Shown piece after piece: positions 1 through 9,250 of a stretch of 60,482 nt of DNA; positions within the stretch are counted from its first letter, which is position 1, and every line of letters starts with the position of its first letter. The notes beneath the pieces are model-generated. The model searched no databases, had not been told where the DNA came from, and worked only from the letters and a program-made list of their open reading frames with translations. The position numbers and the translations under genes are program-made. The stretch lies in assembly GCA_024742935.1 (NCBI GenBank), contig JANSXN010000006.1, positions 1 to 60,482 of the forward strand. Direction: 5' to 3'. This stretch comes from Flavobacteriaceae bacterium. GTDB taxonomy: Bacteria; Bacteroidota; Bacteroidia; Flavobacteriales; Flavobacteriaceae.

Positions 1-421
1 AAGTGCCTGATTTGTCAAATATTTTAACTCCAAGGTTAAAAGCGTGTACATAGTGGTTGGGTCCAACAGCTCCTGTTGGATCGGGTGGTAAAGCCCCACC
101 TTCTGATACTGTAGCGCCGTCAAAGTTTTCTTCAAGGGCAAAGGAAGCAATACCTCCCAGTTCCCTTTGAGCTTGAGTCTCACCATAAAGTGGTAGTCCT
201 GTGGGATCCAGTTTTCTTTGACCACGAAGTCTGTTTTTGATTATCCGCGCTTCTGTATTATCTCTCACCGGAGGAATCCCGGCAGATGGCATTTCACTTA
301 CAGGAGGTGTTTTTCCAAGAAAAACGCCTTGTGAAATAGATTCGGGTTCTTCTTGGGCACTAACACCCAAAGTAAAGAACATAAAAAAAAAGCTAAGCAA
401 TTGTACTTTTTGTTTCATCAT
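1..421 (-). CDS. Secreted surface protein, N-terminal part (runs off window)
   Basis: The leftward frame opens with two consecutive Met codons (ATG at 421 and 418) and stays open to base 1, so only about the first 140 residues are present. The N-terminus is a signal peptide: a basic start, then a Leu/Phe-rich core ending GVSAQ. Further on is a Pro/Gly-rich stretch containing DPTGAVGPNHYVHAFN. In my recollection this motif opens the beta-propeller or sialidase-like module of secreted Bacteroidota proteins that usually end in a T9SS sorting domain; the C-terminus that would prove this is outside the window. The gene is divergent from purL and the two share the 422-639 intergenic region. Function unknown; export is well supported. 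Confidence 0.75.
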   Translation of the reverse strand, partial: MMKQKVQLLSFFFMFFTLGVSAQEEPESISQGVFLGKTPPVSEMPSAGIPPVRDNTEARIIKNRLRGQRKLDPTGLPLYGETQAQRELGGIASFALEENFDGATVSEGGALPPDPTGAVGPNHYVHAFNLGVKIFDKSGT

Positions 422-597
422 TGTATTAATATTTTTAGGATAGCAAGTTAGCACTTTCAATATAATAAATTTAGTTTCAAAATTAATTTAACAAATGAAC
501 TGTTAGTTTTTACAACTCACAATCACAAAAATTTAATCACTAAAAAAAACAATATTTCAAAACAAAATTAGCTCATCACTTTTAGAATAAAAATCAG

Positions 598-605
598 TAA
601 TTTTG
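598..605 (+). promoter_or_regulatory. Probable -7 promoter box of purL
   Basis: TAATTTTG matches the Bacteroidota -7 consensus TAnnTTTG and lies about 35 bases before the chosen purL start at 640. No good TTTG -33 box is visible upstream, so the call rests on the -7 box and its position alone. Confidence 0.45.
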
Positions 606-639
606 TACTTTGTTTTTCATCATTAAACAAACACCCTTT

Positions 640-3600
640 ATGATCCTCTTTTTTTCAAAGCAGAACACGGTTTACGCAGTATCTACAAATCAAAAACTTG
701 ACGACCAAAACATAAAAAAACTCAACTGGCTCTTTGGCAATTCCACACTCCTTGATAGTGAGACTGCCAATGCTGAAGCAAGCCATTGCTTCATAGGTCC
801 GCGCGCTGCAATGGTGACTCCCTGGAGTACTAATGCCGTGGAGATTACTCAAAATATGGGTATTGAAGGCATCATTCGCATTGAGGAGTTTCAAATCACA
901 AATGAAAAAGATGCCGATTTTGATCCCATGCTTCTGCAAAAATATACCGAGCTTCATCAGGAACTTTTTACTGTAAACATTCAGCCGGAAGCGATTAAAG
1001 ACATTACTGATATTGCCGCCTATAACAAACAAGAAGGACTGGCACTCAATGATGAAGAGGTAGCCTATTTAGATGAACTATCAAAACGTTTGGAGCGACA
1101 GCTAACAGATTCTGAAGTGTTTGGGTTTTCACAAGTAAACTCTGAGCACTGCCGACATAAAATTTTTAATGGCACTTTTGTGATTGATGGAAAAGAAAAA
1201 CCATCTTCGCTCTTTAAGCTCATCAAGAAAACCTCGGCTGAAAACCCCAATACCATTGTTTCAGCTTATAAAGACAATGTCGCCTTTATAGAAGGCCCCA
1301 CCGTGGAGCAATTTGCCCCCAAAAGTGCCGACAAACCTGACTTTTACCAAAAGAAAAATTATGAGAGCGTCATTTCGCTCAAAGCAGAAACCCATAACTT
1401 CCCCACCACAGTAGAGCCCTTCAACGGCGCAGCAACCGGAAGCGGAGGTGAAATTCGAGACAGACTTGCCGGAGGAAAAGGCTCGTTGCCCCTCGCCGGA
1501 ACAGCTGTTTATATGACCTCTTATCCACGGCTTGAAAACAGGTCTTGGGAACAAAACATAGCTCCCAGAAAGTGGCTGTACCAAACACCACTAGATATTT
1601 TAATCAAAGCATCCAACGGAGCCTCTGATTTCGGAAATAAATTTGGGCAGCCCTTAATTGCAGGTTCGGTTTTGACATTTGAACACAAAGAAACTGAACG
1701 AATGCTCGGTTATGACAAAGTGATTATGCTCGCCGGAGGAATTGGGTATGGAAAGAAAGACCAGAGCATCAAAGACAAACCGAATGAGGGTGATGATATC
1801 GTTATTCTTGGAGGAGATAATTACCGTATCGGAATGGGTGGTGCTGCAGTGTCTTCGGCTGATACCGGGGCATTTTCAAGTGGCATCGAACTCAACGCCA
1901 TTCAGCGTTCCAATCCCGAAATGCAAAAACGCGCCGCCAATGCCATTCGCGGTTTGGTGGAAAGTGATATCAATCCCATAGTTTCCATACACGATCACGG
2001 TGCCGGTGGACACCTCAACTGCCTGAGCGAACTCGTGGAAGAAACAGGAGGCGAAATCAATTTGGAAAAACTACCTGTGGGTGACCCTACCCTATCGGCT
2101 AAAGAAATTATCGGCAATGAATCTCAGGAGCGTATGGGTCTTGTCATTGGAAAAAAGGACACCGCAACCCTGCGACGCATTGCAGAACGCGAGCGTTCTC
2201 CTATGTATGAAGTGGGAACCGTGACCGGCGATCACCGTTTTGTTTTCAAGTCTAAAGACGGCAAAAACCCAATGGATTTAGCCCTCGCCGATATGTTTGG
2301 AAGTTCGCCAAAAACAGTGATGACTGATACAACCATTGAAAGAAATTATCCTGAATTAAAGTATTCATCAGTTAAAATTAAAGACTATATCACCCAGATA
2401 CTCCAGCTGGAAGCAGTTGCTTGTAAAGACTGGCTCACCAACAAGGTGGACCGTTGTGTGACAGGGCGTGTTGCCAAGCAGCAATGTGTAGGACCCTTGC
2501 AAATACCTTTAAATAATTGTGGCGTGATGTCGCTGGATTATAATGGCAAGGAAGGAGTGGCGACCAGCATTGGACACTCCCCTATTTCCGGACTAATTGA
2601 CCCGATAGCAGGTTCTAAAAACTCTATTGCCGAAGCTTTGACTAACATCGTTTGGGCACCGTTGAAAGATGGTTTGCAATCCGTTTCGCTTTCGGCCAAC
2701 TGGATGTGGCCTTGTAACAATCCCGGGGAGGATGCGCGTTTGTATGCCGCTGTGGAAGCCGTTTCAGAAATTTCGATTGCTTTAGGCATCAATGTGCCCA
2801 CAGGGAAAGATTCGCTTTCGATGAAACAAAAATATCCTGGTGGTGACGTGATTTCTCCCGGGACGGTCATTATTTCGGCAGCCGGAAATTGTGACACCAT
2901 CACTCAGGTGGTCGAACCTGTGCTGCAAAAAGGAAAAGGCAGTATCTATTACATCAACCTGAGCAAGGACGATTTTAAACTGGGCGGTTCTTCGTTTGCT
3001 CAGATTCTTAACGAAATTGGCAACGAAGCCCCATCAGTAAACGATGCGGTCTATTTCAAAACCGCTTTCAATACCATACAAGACTTAATTCGCAACAACC
3101 AAATCGCTGCAGGACATGATATTTCTTCTGGCGGACTATTAACAGCGTTGTTGGAACTATGTTTTGCAGACAACAATTTAGGCGCAAACATTAATCTTTC
3201 CGCTTTAAGCGAAAACGACCTCGTCAAAATACTTTTTGCTGAAAACACCGGGGTTTTGATTCAGGCAAACAATGATTCAGAAATTGAAAACGCTTTCGCG
3301 AAAGCCAATATAGAAGCCATAAAAATTGGAACTGTCGCCGAAAGTGATACCCTTTCCATAACGCACGGAACGACCATAGAAAGTTTTAAAGTTTCTGAAA
3401 TGCGTGATGTATGGTATAAAACTTCCCATCTTTTAGATAGAAAACAAAGCGGAATCCAAAAGGCGGATGAACGTTTTGAAAATTACAAGAAGCAACCACT
3501 GGAGTTTAAGTTTCCAAAACAGTTTACAGGTCAATTACCCGCACCCAAAGAAGGAAGGCGTCTCAAAGCGGCTATCTTAAGAGAAAAAGGAAGCAACAGC

Positions 3601-4305
3601 GAGCGCGAAATGGCAAACGCGATGTACCTCGCCGGTTTTGATGTAAAGGACGTGCATATGACCGATTTGATTTCGGGACGTGAGACTTTAGAAGATATTC
3701 AATTTATAGCTGCTGTGGGCGGATTCTCAAACAGTGATGTTTTGGGAAGTGCCAAAGGTTGGGCCGGTGCATTTCTATACAATGAAAAAGCAAACAAAGC
3801 CTTGAAAGACTTTTTTGCCAGACCGGATACGTTGTCTTTAGGCGTGTGTAATGGTTGCCAGTTGTTTATCGAATTGGGTTTAATCAATCCCGATCACGAT
3901 GAAAAACCAAAAATGCTGCACAATGACAGTGGCAAGTTTGAATGTACATTCACTTCAGTAGAAATTGCCGAAAACAAATCGGTAATGCTCTCTTCACTTG
4001 CCGGCAGCAAACTGGGTATCTGGGCGGCACATGGTGAAGGAAAATTCAGTTTCCCTTATGAAAAAGAAAAGTACAACATTGTGGGAACTTACAGCTATGA
4101 AGGCTATCCCGCTAACCCCAACGGCTCTGACTTCAACACCTCTATGATGACTGATGACACAGGACGCCACCTGGTGATGATGCCTCACTTGGAACGCTCT
4201 ACTTTTCCATGGAACTGGGGGTATTACCCAAAAGACCGAAACGACGAAGTTTCACCTTGGCTGGAGGCGTTTGTGAATGCGCGGGAGTGGCTGGAAAGCA
4301 ACTAG
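640..4305 (+). CDS. purL: Phosphoribosylformylglycinamidine synthase
   Basis: This large single-chain FGAM synthase (1221 aa from ATG 640) converts FGAR to FGAM with glutamine and ATP, the fourth step of de novo purine synthesis, in the cytoplasm. The AIRS-like synthetase half shows SQVNSEHCRHK, AETHNFPTTVEPFNGAATG and a second set of synthetase motifs (SANWMWPCNNPGEDARLY, PTGKDSLSM). The C-terminal class I glutamine amidotransferase carries the nucleophile region GVCNGCQLFIELG and the His-Glu pair in MMPHLERS. A longer TTG start at 610 is possible, but the family normally begins at about MILFF, so 640 is preferred. The last 28 codons are repeated, diverged, at 12706-12790. No terminator follows the stop codon. 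Confidence 0.97.
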   Translation: MILFFSKQNTVYAVSTNQKLDDQNIKKLNWLFGNSTLLDSETANAEASHCFIGPRAAMVTPWSTNAVEITQNMGIEGIIRIEEFQITNEKDADFDPMLLQKYTELHQELFTVNIQPEAIKDITDIAAYNKQEGLALNDEEVAYLDELSKRLERQLTDSEVFGFSQVNSEHCRHKIFNGTFVIDGKEKPSSLFKLIKKTSAENPNTIVSAYKDNVAFIEGPTVEQFAPKSADKPDFYQKKNYESVISLKAETHNFPTTVEPFNGAATGSGGEIRDRLAGGKGSLPLAGTAVYMTSYPRLENRSWEQNIAPRKWLYQTPLDILIKASNGASDFGNKFGQPLIAGSVLTFEHKETERMLGYDKVIMLAGGIGYGKKDQSIKDKPNEGDDIVILGGDNYRIGMGGAAVSSADTGAFSSGIELNAIQRSNPEMQKRAANAIRGLVESDINPIVSIHDHGAGGHLNCLSELVEETGGEINLEKLPVGDPTLSAKEIIGNESQERMGLVIGKKDTATLRRIAERERSPMYEVGTVTGDHRFVFKSKDGKNPMDLALADMFGSSPKTVMTDTTIERNYPELKYSSVKIKDYITQILQLEAVACKDWLTNKVDRCVTGRVAKQQCVGPLQIPLNNCGVMSLDYNGKEGVATSIGHSPISGLIDPIAGSKNSIAEALTNIVWAPLKDGLQSVSLSANWMWPCNNPGEDARLYAAVEAVSEISIALGINVPTGKDSLSMKQKYPGGDVISPGTVIISAAGNCDTITQVVEPVLQKGKGSIYYINLSKDDFKLGGSSFAQILNEIGNEAPSVNDAVYFKTAFNTIQDLIRNNQIAAGHDISSGGLLTALLELCFADNNLGANINLSALSENDLVKILFAENTGVLIQANNDSEIENAFAKANIEAIKIGTVAESDTLSITHGTTIESFKVSEMRDVWYKTSHLLDRKQSGIQKADERFENYKKQPLEFKFPKQFTGQLPAPKEGRRLKAAILREKGSNSEREMANAMYLAGFDVKDVHMTDLISGRETLEDIQFIAAVGGFSNSDVLGSAKGWAGAFLYNEKANKALKDFFARPDTLSLGVCNGCQLFIELGLINPDHDEKPKMLHNDSGKFECTFTSVEIAENKSVMLSSLAGSKLGIWAAHGEGKFSFPYEKEKYNIVGTYSYEGYPANPNGSDFNTSMMTDDTGRHLVMMPHLERSTFPWNWGYYPKDRNDEVSPWLEAFVNAREWLESN
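4221..4305 (+). repeat. purL 3'-end repeat, copy 1 (functional end)
   Basis: These 85 bases (the last 28 codons of purL) align without gaps to 12706-12790 with 10 mismatches. Similarity stops abruptly just upstream and immediately after the stop codon. Five of the differences are synonymous (TCA/TCG, CCT/CCC, CTG/TTG, GAG/GAA, GTG/GTT), so the two copies diverged as coding sequence. Confidence 0.9.
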
Positions 4306-4901
4306 TTAATACCACGAGTGCGCTAAGATGTTTTATAAATAAAATAGCAAGCTTATACTTCCGGAAAAGAACTCTACAGGAGATTATTAACGGTATTTAC
4401 AGACTTTAATGTTTTATTTAAAACTAAAATATGTACTAGTTGGCTCAAACCAAATTACTGAACTTTTTCTTTTTTTGGATTCCATCCACCAATTTAATAA
4501 TTGTTTAAGGTGATGTATGAGATGCATTAGATCAATTTAAAATAGAAACTCCCCCTCACTTTAAACCGTTTGATGGTTTTGTGTTTAATCATCCATTAGA
4601 GAATCTCTGAAGGTTTTTTGAATCTTTTAATCAAAGTTTTTTGAGATAGTTTTCCCGATGTTAAGTTTTTGAAATTTATAGGATTGCATAACACTTCAAT
4701 CTTGAGTTAATTGAGCATTAACCCCGGCTATTATCCCTTATTATTTTCTCTAATAAATATCAATAATTTATGGGAATATACTATTAGCTTAAGAGAATAG
4801 TGATTTAAAAATATTTATTTTGTGATTTAAATATCTGTAAATAAACTATTAAATATTTTTTTTTTAAATATAAATTTTTGAAATCTTCACATTAAGTAAC
4901 A
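4306..4901. other. Non-coding, AT-rich stretch with no recognisable gene
   Basis: About 600 bases between the purL stop and the T9SS sorting-domain remnant. Both strands are broken by stops, and no convincing terminator, tRNA or repeat was seen. It is probably decayed DNA at the left edge of the accessory block. Confidence 0.6.
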
Positions 4902-5159
4902 TTGAATTTCCAGATTAACCTGTTTCCTTCAATTATTAATCCAAATCCAACTCAGGAAGTTTTAAACCTTCAAATTACCCATTTGTACTCAGATAATCTA
5001 TTTTTTGAACTGTATGATTTAAGAAACAGAATTTTAAATAGTGATAAAATAACCTCAGCTCATACACTAATTTCAATTAGTAGATATTCCTCCGGGCCTT
5101 ATTTTATTAAACAGATAAACTCAATAATAAATAAATTAAAAGCCAACTATGAATCTTAA
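4902..5159 (+). pseudogene. Orphan T9SS type A sorting-domain remnant
   Basis: The 85 codons read as an isolated T9SS C-terminal sorting domain: an NPNPTQEVLNLQI strand, then FFELYDLRNRIL, then ISISRYSSGPYFIKQI. This matches the usual order of NP-motif, 'YDL.G..' strand and 'G.Y..K' end. There is no ATG (only TTG at 4902), a stop lies in frame at 4893, and no signal peptide or passenger domain is present. It is therefore probably the 3' stump of a lost surface-protein gene. Its stop lies 11 bases inside the next gene, which begins at 5149, an overlap that could also couple translation. Confidence 0.6.
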
Positions 5160-7074
5160 TTTTATTCCAATAAAAGCACATCAAAGATTGATGTTTTTAC
5201 TATTAATCTCTAGCAGTAGTTTTGCACAACTTACAATTAAAAGTGGAGAACTAGTTACCATATCCAATAACGAAGTTTTTTATGTTGATGAAGCTTTTGA
5301 AAACGAAGGCGCACTAACCCTTAATTCAAGTAGATTATTACTTGAAAAAGACTTCAACAATATATCAGGCACTTTAAATGCTGCTGATGGCAGTATTGAA
5401 CTAATAGGAGGCAATCCTCAAAGTTTAACCTTTGGAAGTAACGACGCCATTAAACGTCTTGAATTAAACAAATCAAGCAATACTGCTACTGTTGTCGGGG
5501 GAAAATTGACCATTACCAATCGCCTTAAATCTGAAGCAGGAACACTAGATGCTGCGGGAAAAATCATTTTGCAAAGCAACAGTACTACAACTTCTATTGT
5601 GGAAGAATCTTTGGGTGGAACAATTGATAATATTGTGGTTGAGCGTTACATACCGGCTAAGCGAGCCTTTAGATTATTGAGTTCGCCGGTTACCACTTCA
5701 TCAACCATTAATGCCAATTGGCAAGAAGGAGCCACAGGAGCTACAATAAATCCAAGCCCTGGCTTTGGAACCCATATCACAGGATCGACTACCGGGGCAA
5801 ATGGTTTTGATGCCACAGCCTCTGGAGCACCTTCTTTATTTATCTTTGATAACTTAGCGCAAACTTGGGACGCGGTAGCCAATACTGACATCAATACGCT
5901 ATCAGCCGGTGGCGCATATCGATTAATGGTAAGAGGCGATCGCTCTATAGACATGACCACAAACAACCCTACACCAACCATCACGACTTTAAGAACAACT
6001 GGGTTATTAAAAATTGGAACTCATACCGTGTCAAACTTAAATGAAACTCCAGGGGCATTCAATTTTATTGGAAATCCATATCAAAGTGCTGTAGATATAA
6101 ATAATGTGATTTCCGCCTCCACCAATATCAATCCGAATTCCTACTACATATGGGATCCCACATTAAATGGAGATAACGGTCGCGGTGCTTATGTCACCAT
6201 AGATTTATCAGATGGAACCAATCCCTCCAGTTCATCAGGAAATCAGTTTTTACAACCCGGTCAGGCTGCTTTTGTAACGACACTGGCAACCGGCGCTGCA
6301 AGTTTTACTTTTGAAGAAAGTCATAAAAATATAGACGCACCTTTAACGACGGTATTCAATATTAGTAGTAAACTCGATCTGCGCTTGTATCGTGCAGATG
6401 CCTTTGCAGCCGGGGAGACTCCATCAGATGGTTTACGATTCAAGTTTGGTGAAGAAAACACCAATGCCATCACCTCAAAGGATGCACTCAAGTTGTACAA
6501 TCAGGATGAAAACCTGGCGAGTTCAAATGACGACCGCTTATGGAGTATCGAGAGCAGAGCTTTACCGCTTGAAGGCGAAAGTATTCCGCTGTTTACAAAT
6601 GCCTATCGTACCACAGACTATGTCTTTGAAGCCGATTTAAGCGAAATCAATGATATCAACGCTTTGCTGCTGGACCATTTCACAGGAACGACTACGCATT
6701 TGGAAAATAATGAAAACACGATATATGCCTTCACCATCAATCTCGCAGACCCTGAAAGCAGCGCGAGCGACCGCTTCGAAATCGTGTTTGAAGAAATGTT
6801 AAGCACCCCTGAGGTGAGTTTTGGAGACTCCTTTGTGTTGTTCCCCAACCCCGTTAAGGACCGCTTTACAATTGCGACCAGAGGAATCAGTGGGCAAGAG
6901 GTGACAATGCGCATCACCAATGTAATTGGACAAACAGTTGTCACCGAAAACCATACCGTCAATTCAAATGGTTTGCTCACCATGGACGCCGCTGCTTTGG
7001 CTCGTGGAGTGTATATCATTAAATTAACTCAGTCCAATGGTGGTCAATTTACAACTAAATTAATCAAAAATTAA
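5149..7074 (+). CDS. Secreted surface protein with T9SS type A sorting domain
   Basis: 641 aa with a signal peptide ending at about residue 26 (SSSSFAQ). The N-terminal 130 residues form a beta-rich repeat region (SGELVTI, NEGALTL, LNAADGSIEL, LTITNRLKSEAGTLDAAGK), then comes a long middle section typical of flavobacterial surface proteins (ERYIPAKRAFRLLSSPV, NFIGNPYQSAVD). The last 80 residues are a T9SS sorting domain (FVLFPNPVKDRFTI ... GVYIIKLTQSNG ... KLIKN). It should be exported by Sec, passed through the T9SS and anchored to the cell surface. It is first in the run of rightward genes ending at 12597, which probably form a cell-surface operon. The passenger function is unknown. Confidence 0.85.
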   Translation: MNLNFIPIKAHQRLMFLLLISSSSFAQLTIKSGELVTISNNEVFYVDEAFENEGALTLNSSRLLLEKDFNNISGTLNAADGSIELIGGNPQSLTFGSNDAIKRLELNKSSNTATVVGGKLTITNRLKSEAGTLDAAGKIILQSNSTTTSIVEESLGGTIDNIVVERYIPAKRAFRLLSSPVTTSSTINANWQEGATGATINPSPGFGTHITGSTTGANGFDATASGAPSLFIFDNLAQTWDAVANTDINTLSAGGAYRLMVRGDRSIDMTTNNPTPTITTLRTTGLLKIGTHTVSNLNETPGAFNFIGNPYQSAVDINNVISASTNINPNSYYIWDPTLNGDNGRGAYVTIDLSDGTNPSSSSGNQFLQPGQAAFVTTLATGAASFTFEESHKNIDAPLTTVFNISSKLDLRLYRADAFAAGETPSDGLRFKFGEENTNAITSKDALKLYNQDENLASSNDDRLWSIESRALPLEGESIPLFTNAYRTTDYVFEADLSEINDINALLLDHFTGTTTHLENNENTIYAFTINLADPESSASDRFEIVFEEMLSTPEVSFGDSFVLFPNPVKDRFTIATRGISGQEVTMRITNVIGQTVVTENHTVNSNGLLTMDAAALARGVYIIKLTQSNGGQFTTKLIKN

Positions 7075-7085
7075 AAAACCTATCA

Positions 7086-7310
7086 ATGAAAATTTTAAAA
7101 ACCCTCATAAAAAAAATAGTATTAATATTCACAATTGCACTCTGTGCGATGGCTTCACAACCCTTATATTCACAAATAATCTTTGACGACGACGTAGATG
7201 ATAGTACTCCTGCGGCGCCCATTGACCACTGGATCATTCCCATGATTGTAATAGGATTACTTCTCATATTTTATTATTTTAAAAAATCACAAAAACCAGC
7301 TCACAAATAA
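7086..7310 (+). CDS. Small membrane protein with signal peptide and C-terminal TM helix
   Basis: 74 aa, starting 11 bases after the preceding stop. Residues 1-29 are a signal sequence (basic KILKTLIKK, hydrophobic core, cut near PLYSQ). An acidic stretch follows (FDDDVDDS), then APIDHW, one hydrophobic helix (IIPMIVIGLLLIFYYF) and a Lys-rich tail. I recall similar tiny proteins with a 'PID-helix-basic tail' end near surface-protein genes in Flavobacteriia; no function is known to me. The layout of short motif, helix and basic tail resembles tripartite sorting signals of the PEP-CTERM type, but that is only an analogy. Confidence 0.7.
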   Translation: MKILKTLIKKIVLIFTIALCAMASQPLYSQIIFDDDVDDSTPAAPIDHWIIPMIVIGLLLIFYYFKKSQKPAHK

Positions 7311-7330
7311 AAAACACAAATGTAATTCAA

Positions 7331-8218
7331 ATGAAAAAAACAATTTTCATAATTTTAACGATTGCCTGTATCGGCTTGAGCACTGCAGCAGCCCAAGTAG
7401 GTATTGGCACTGAAACGCCACACATATCAGCAAAGCTGGATCTAACATCCAGCTCACAAGGATTCTTGCCCCCAAGAATGACAGAAGCAGAACGCAACAA
7501 TATCAATACCCCTGCAACGGGATTAATGTTGTATTGTACCAATTGCGGTACCAATGGCGAATTGCAGGTGTACAATGGTACAAATTGGACAAATCTTCTG
7601 GGTGGTGCAGCTACAGCTGCACCACCACCATCCGTAACTAACCCCATCACAGGTAAAGTATGGATGGACAGAAACCTGGGCGCCACACAAGTAGCTACCT
7701 CAAGCACCGATGCAGCTAGCTATGGCGACCTGTACCAATGGGGAAGAGGAACCGACGGGCATCAAATACGTACTTCTGGTACTACAACCACTCTAAGTAC
7801 TACAGACACCCCCGGTCACGGCGATTTTATAACAATCATCAGTTCACCTAATGATTGGCGTAACCCACAAAACGACAATTTATGGCAGGGGGTAAATGCG
7901 GTAAATAATCCTTGCCCAAGTGGTTACCGCTTGCCAACAGTTACAGAACTCGATTCAGAGCGTGCAAGTTGGGTGCAAGCTCCTATAAGTAGTACTAACA
8001 ACGCAGCGGGCGCCTTTGCCTCACCGCTTAAATTGCCTATGGCTGGTCGGCGCTCGTTCAGCGATGGTTTGGTCGACAGTGAGGGTTCTTTAGGCGGCTT
8101 TTGGAGCAGTACAGTTAATGGCATTAACTTACGCGTCCTCCGCTTCTTCCAATCCGACGCAGGGATAGATGACTACAGACGAGCCCACGGGTTCTCTGTG
8201 CGTTGCATCAAGGATTAA
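7331..8218 (+). CDS. FISUMP-type surface protein, paralogue 1
   Basis: 295 aa. Signal peptide to about residue 22 (GLSTAAAQ), followed by a VGIGTETP...AKLDLTSSSQGFLPPRM module of about 60 residues shared with the next three genes. The C-terminal ~190 residues are a FISUMP (Fibrobacter succinogenes major paralogous) domain: VWMDRNLGA, YGDLYQWGR, DWRNPQND, NPCPSGYRLPT, FWSSTV and the end FSVRCIKD. The conserved Cys of NPCP and VRC could pair. The segment after LPMAGRR differs strongly from its paralogues and is rich in C-ending codons (25 of the last 58). No T9SS sorting domain, so it is exported by Sec to an unknown destination. Function unknown; likely surface binding. Confidence 0.85.
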   Translation: MKKTIFIILTIACIGLSTAAAQVGIGTETPHISAKLDLTSSSQGFLPPRMTEAERNNINTPATGLMLYCTNCGTNGELQVYNGTNWTNLLGGAATAAPPPSVTNPITGKVWMDRNLGATQVATSSTDAASYGDLYQWGRGTDGHQIRTSGTTTTLSTTDTPGHGDFITIISSPNDWRNPQNDNLWQGVNAVNNPCPSGYRLPTVTELDSERASWVQAPISSTNNAAGAFASPLKLPMAGRRSFSDGLVDSEGSLGGFWSSTVNGINLRVLRFFQSDAGIDDYRRAHGFSVRCIKD

Positions 8219-8280
8219 AGTATAACTAATTATAACATGATAACCCATTTATAACAGTCCATTTTAAAACAAAATAATAA
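8219..8280 (+). repeat. Array spacer type A, copy 1
   Basis: The spacer after paralogue 1 contains ACCCATTTATAACAGTCC and ATTTTAAAACAAAA, closely matching 11140-11208 after paralogue 4 but not the two spacers in between. Confidence 0.7.
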
Positions 8281-9192
8281 ATGATTACAAAAACTTCTTA
8301 TTTAAAAACTTCTCTTGTTCTAATACTCGCCTTTATCGGCTTGAGCACTGCAAATGCCCAAGTGAGTATTGGCACTGAAACTCCAGACGCATCAGCAAAG
8401 CTAAACATAGTATCCACTTCCCAAGGTTTTTTACCTCCTCGTATGACCACCCTCCAGCGCGATGCTATCCCTTCACCTGCAGAGGGTTTAACTATTTACA
8501 ATACAACTCTTAATTGCTTACAATGGTGGAACGGTACGTTTTGGTATGATGGATGCGACAACAATGCTTTTTATCCTGCCGGTTCTGTATTCTGTGCCTC
8601 AGATCCAACAGCTGTTATAGATGTAACTAATCCCACAACCGGTAAAACCTGGATGGACCGCAATTTAGGTGCTACACAAGTAGCAACAAGTAGCACAGAT
8701 GCCGATTCTTACGGCGATTTATACCAATGGGGCCGAAGAAGCGATGGCCATCAGTGTCGGAATTCTGCAACAACAATTACCCTAAGCAGCACTGATATTC
8801 CAGAACATGGAGATTTTATAATAGCACAAAGCGAACCTGGTGATTGGCGCTCTCCTCAAAACAATAATCTTTGGCAAGGCGTGAATGGTATTAACAACCC
8901 TTGCCCAAATGGTTATCGCTTACCTACAGAAACAGAGTTAGATGCAGAGCGTTTAAGCTGGGGCAGTAATAATGCAGCCGGCGCCTTTGCATCTCCGCTT
9001 AAATTTCCTGCGGCGGGCATCCGCAGTTTTAGCGGTGGTTTTCTCGTTAATGTTGGCAGCCATGGGTACTATTGGTCTAGTGCTGTTCAAAACAGCTTTT
9101 CCCGCTACTTAAGCTTCTACGGTAGCTTTGCTGCCGCTAGCGGTGGCTTTTACCGAGCGTATGGAGCTTCTGTACGTTGCATCAGGGATTAA
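8281..9192 (+). CDS. FISUMP-type surface protein, paralogue 2
   Basis: 303 aa with the same layout as paralogue 1: signal peptide ending near STANAQ, a VSIGTETPDASAKLNI module ending GFLPPRM, a linker with extra Cys (NCLQWW, YDGCDNN, VFCASD), then the FISUMP domain (TWMDRNLGATQVATSSTD, YGDLYQWGR, NPCPNGYRLPT, YYWSSAV, ASVRCIRD). Bases 8911-9008 match 10861-10958 of paralogue 4 with about three differences in 98, although their 5' halves differ. This points to exchange between copies. The tail from about residue 245 is variable, with many NNC/NNT codons. Confidence 0.85.
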   Translation: MITKTSYLKTSLVLILAFIGLSTANAQVSIGTETPDASAKLNIVSTSQGFLPPRMTTLQRDAIPSPAEGLTIYNTTLNCLQWWNGTFWYDGCDNNAFYPAGSVFCASDPTAVIDVTNPTTGKTWMDRNLGATQVATSSTDADSYGDLYQWGRRSDGHQCRNSATTITLSSTDIPEHGDFIIAQSEPGDWRSPQNNNLWQGVNGINNPCPNGYRLPTETELDAERLSWGSNNAAGAFASPLKFPAAGIRSFSGGFLVNVGSHGYYWSSAVQNSFSRYLSFYGSFAAASGGFYRAYGASVRCIRD

Positions 9193-9250
9193 AAAAATAT
9201 AATTAAGAAACACTAAAGCCTAACACTAACAATAAGTATAAGTAGACAAA
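9193..9250 (+). repeat. Array spacer type B, copy 1
   Basis: This spacer, including AAGAAACACTAAAGCCTAAC and AATAAGTATAAGTAGAC just before the ATG, is nearly identical to 10178-10236. It marks paralogues 3 and 4 as products of a recent tandem duplication of their 5' regions. Confidence 0.85.
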
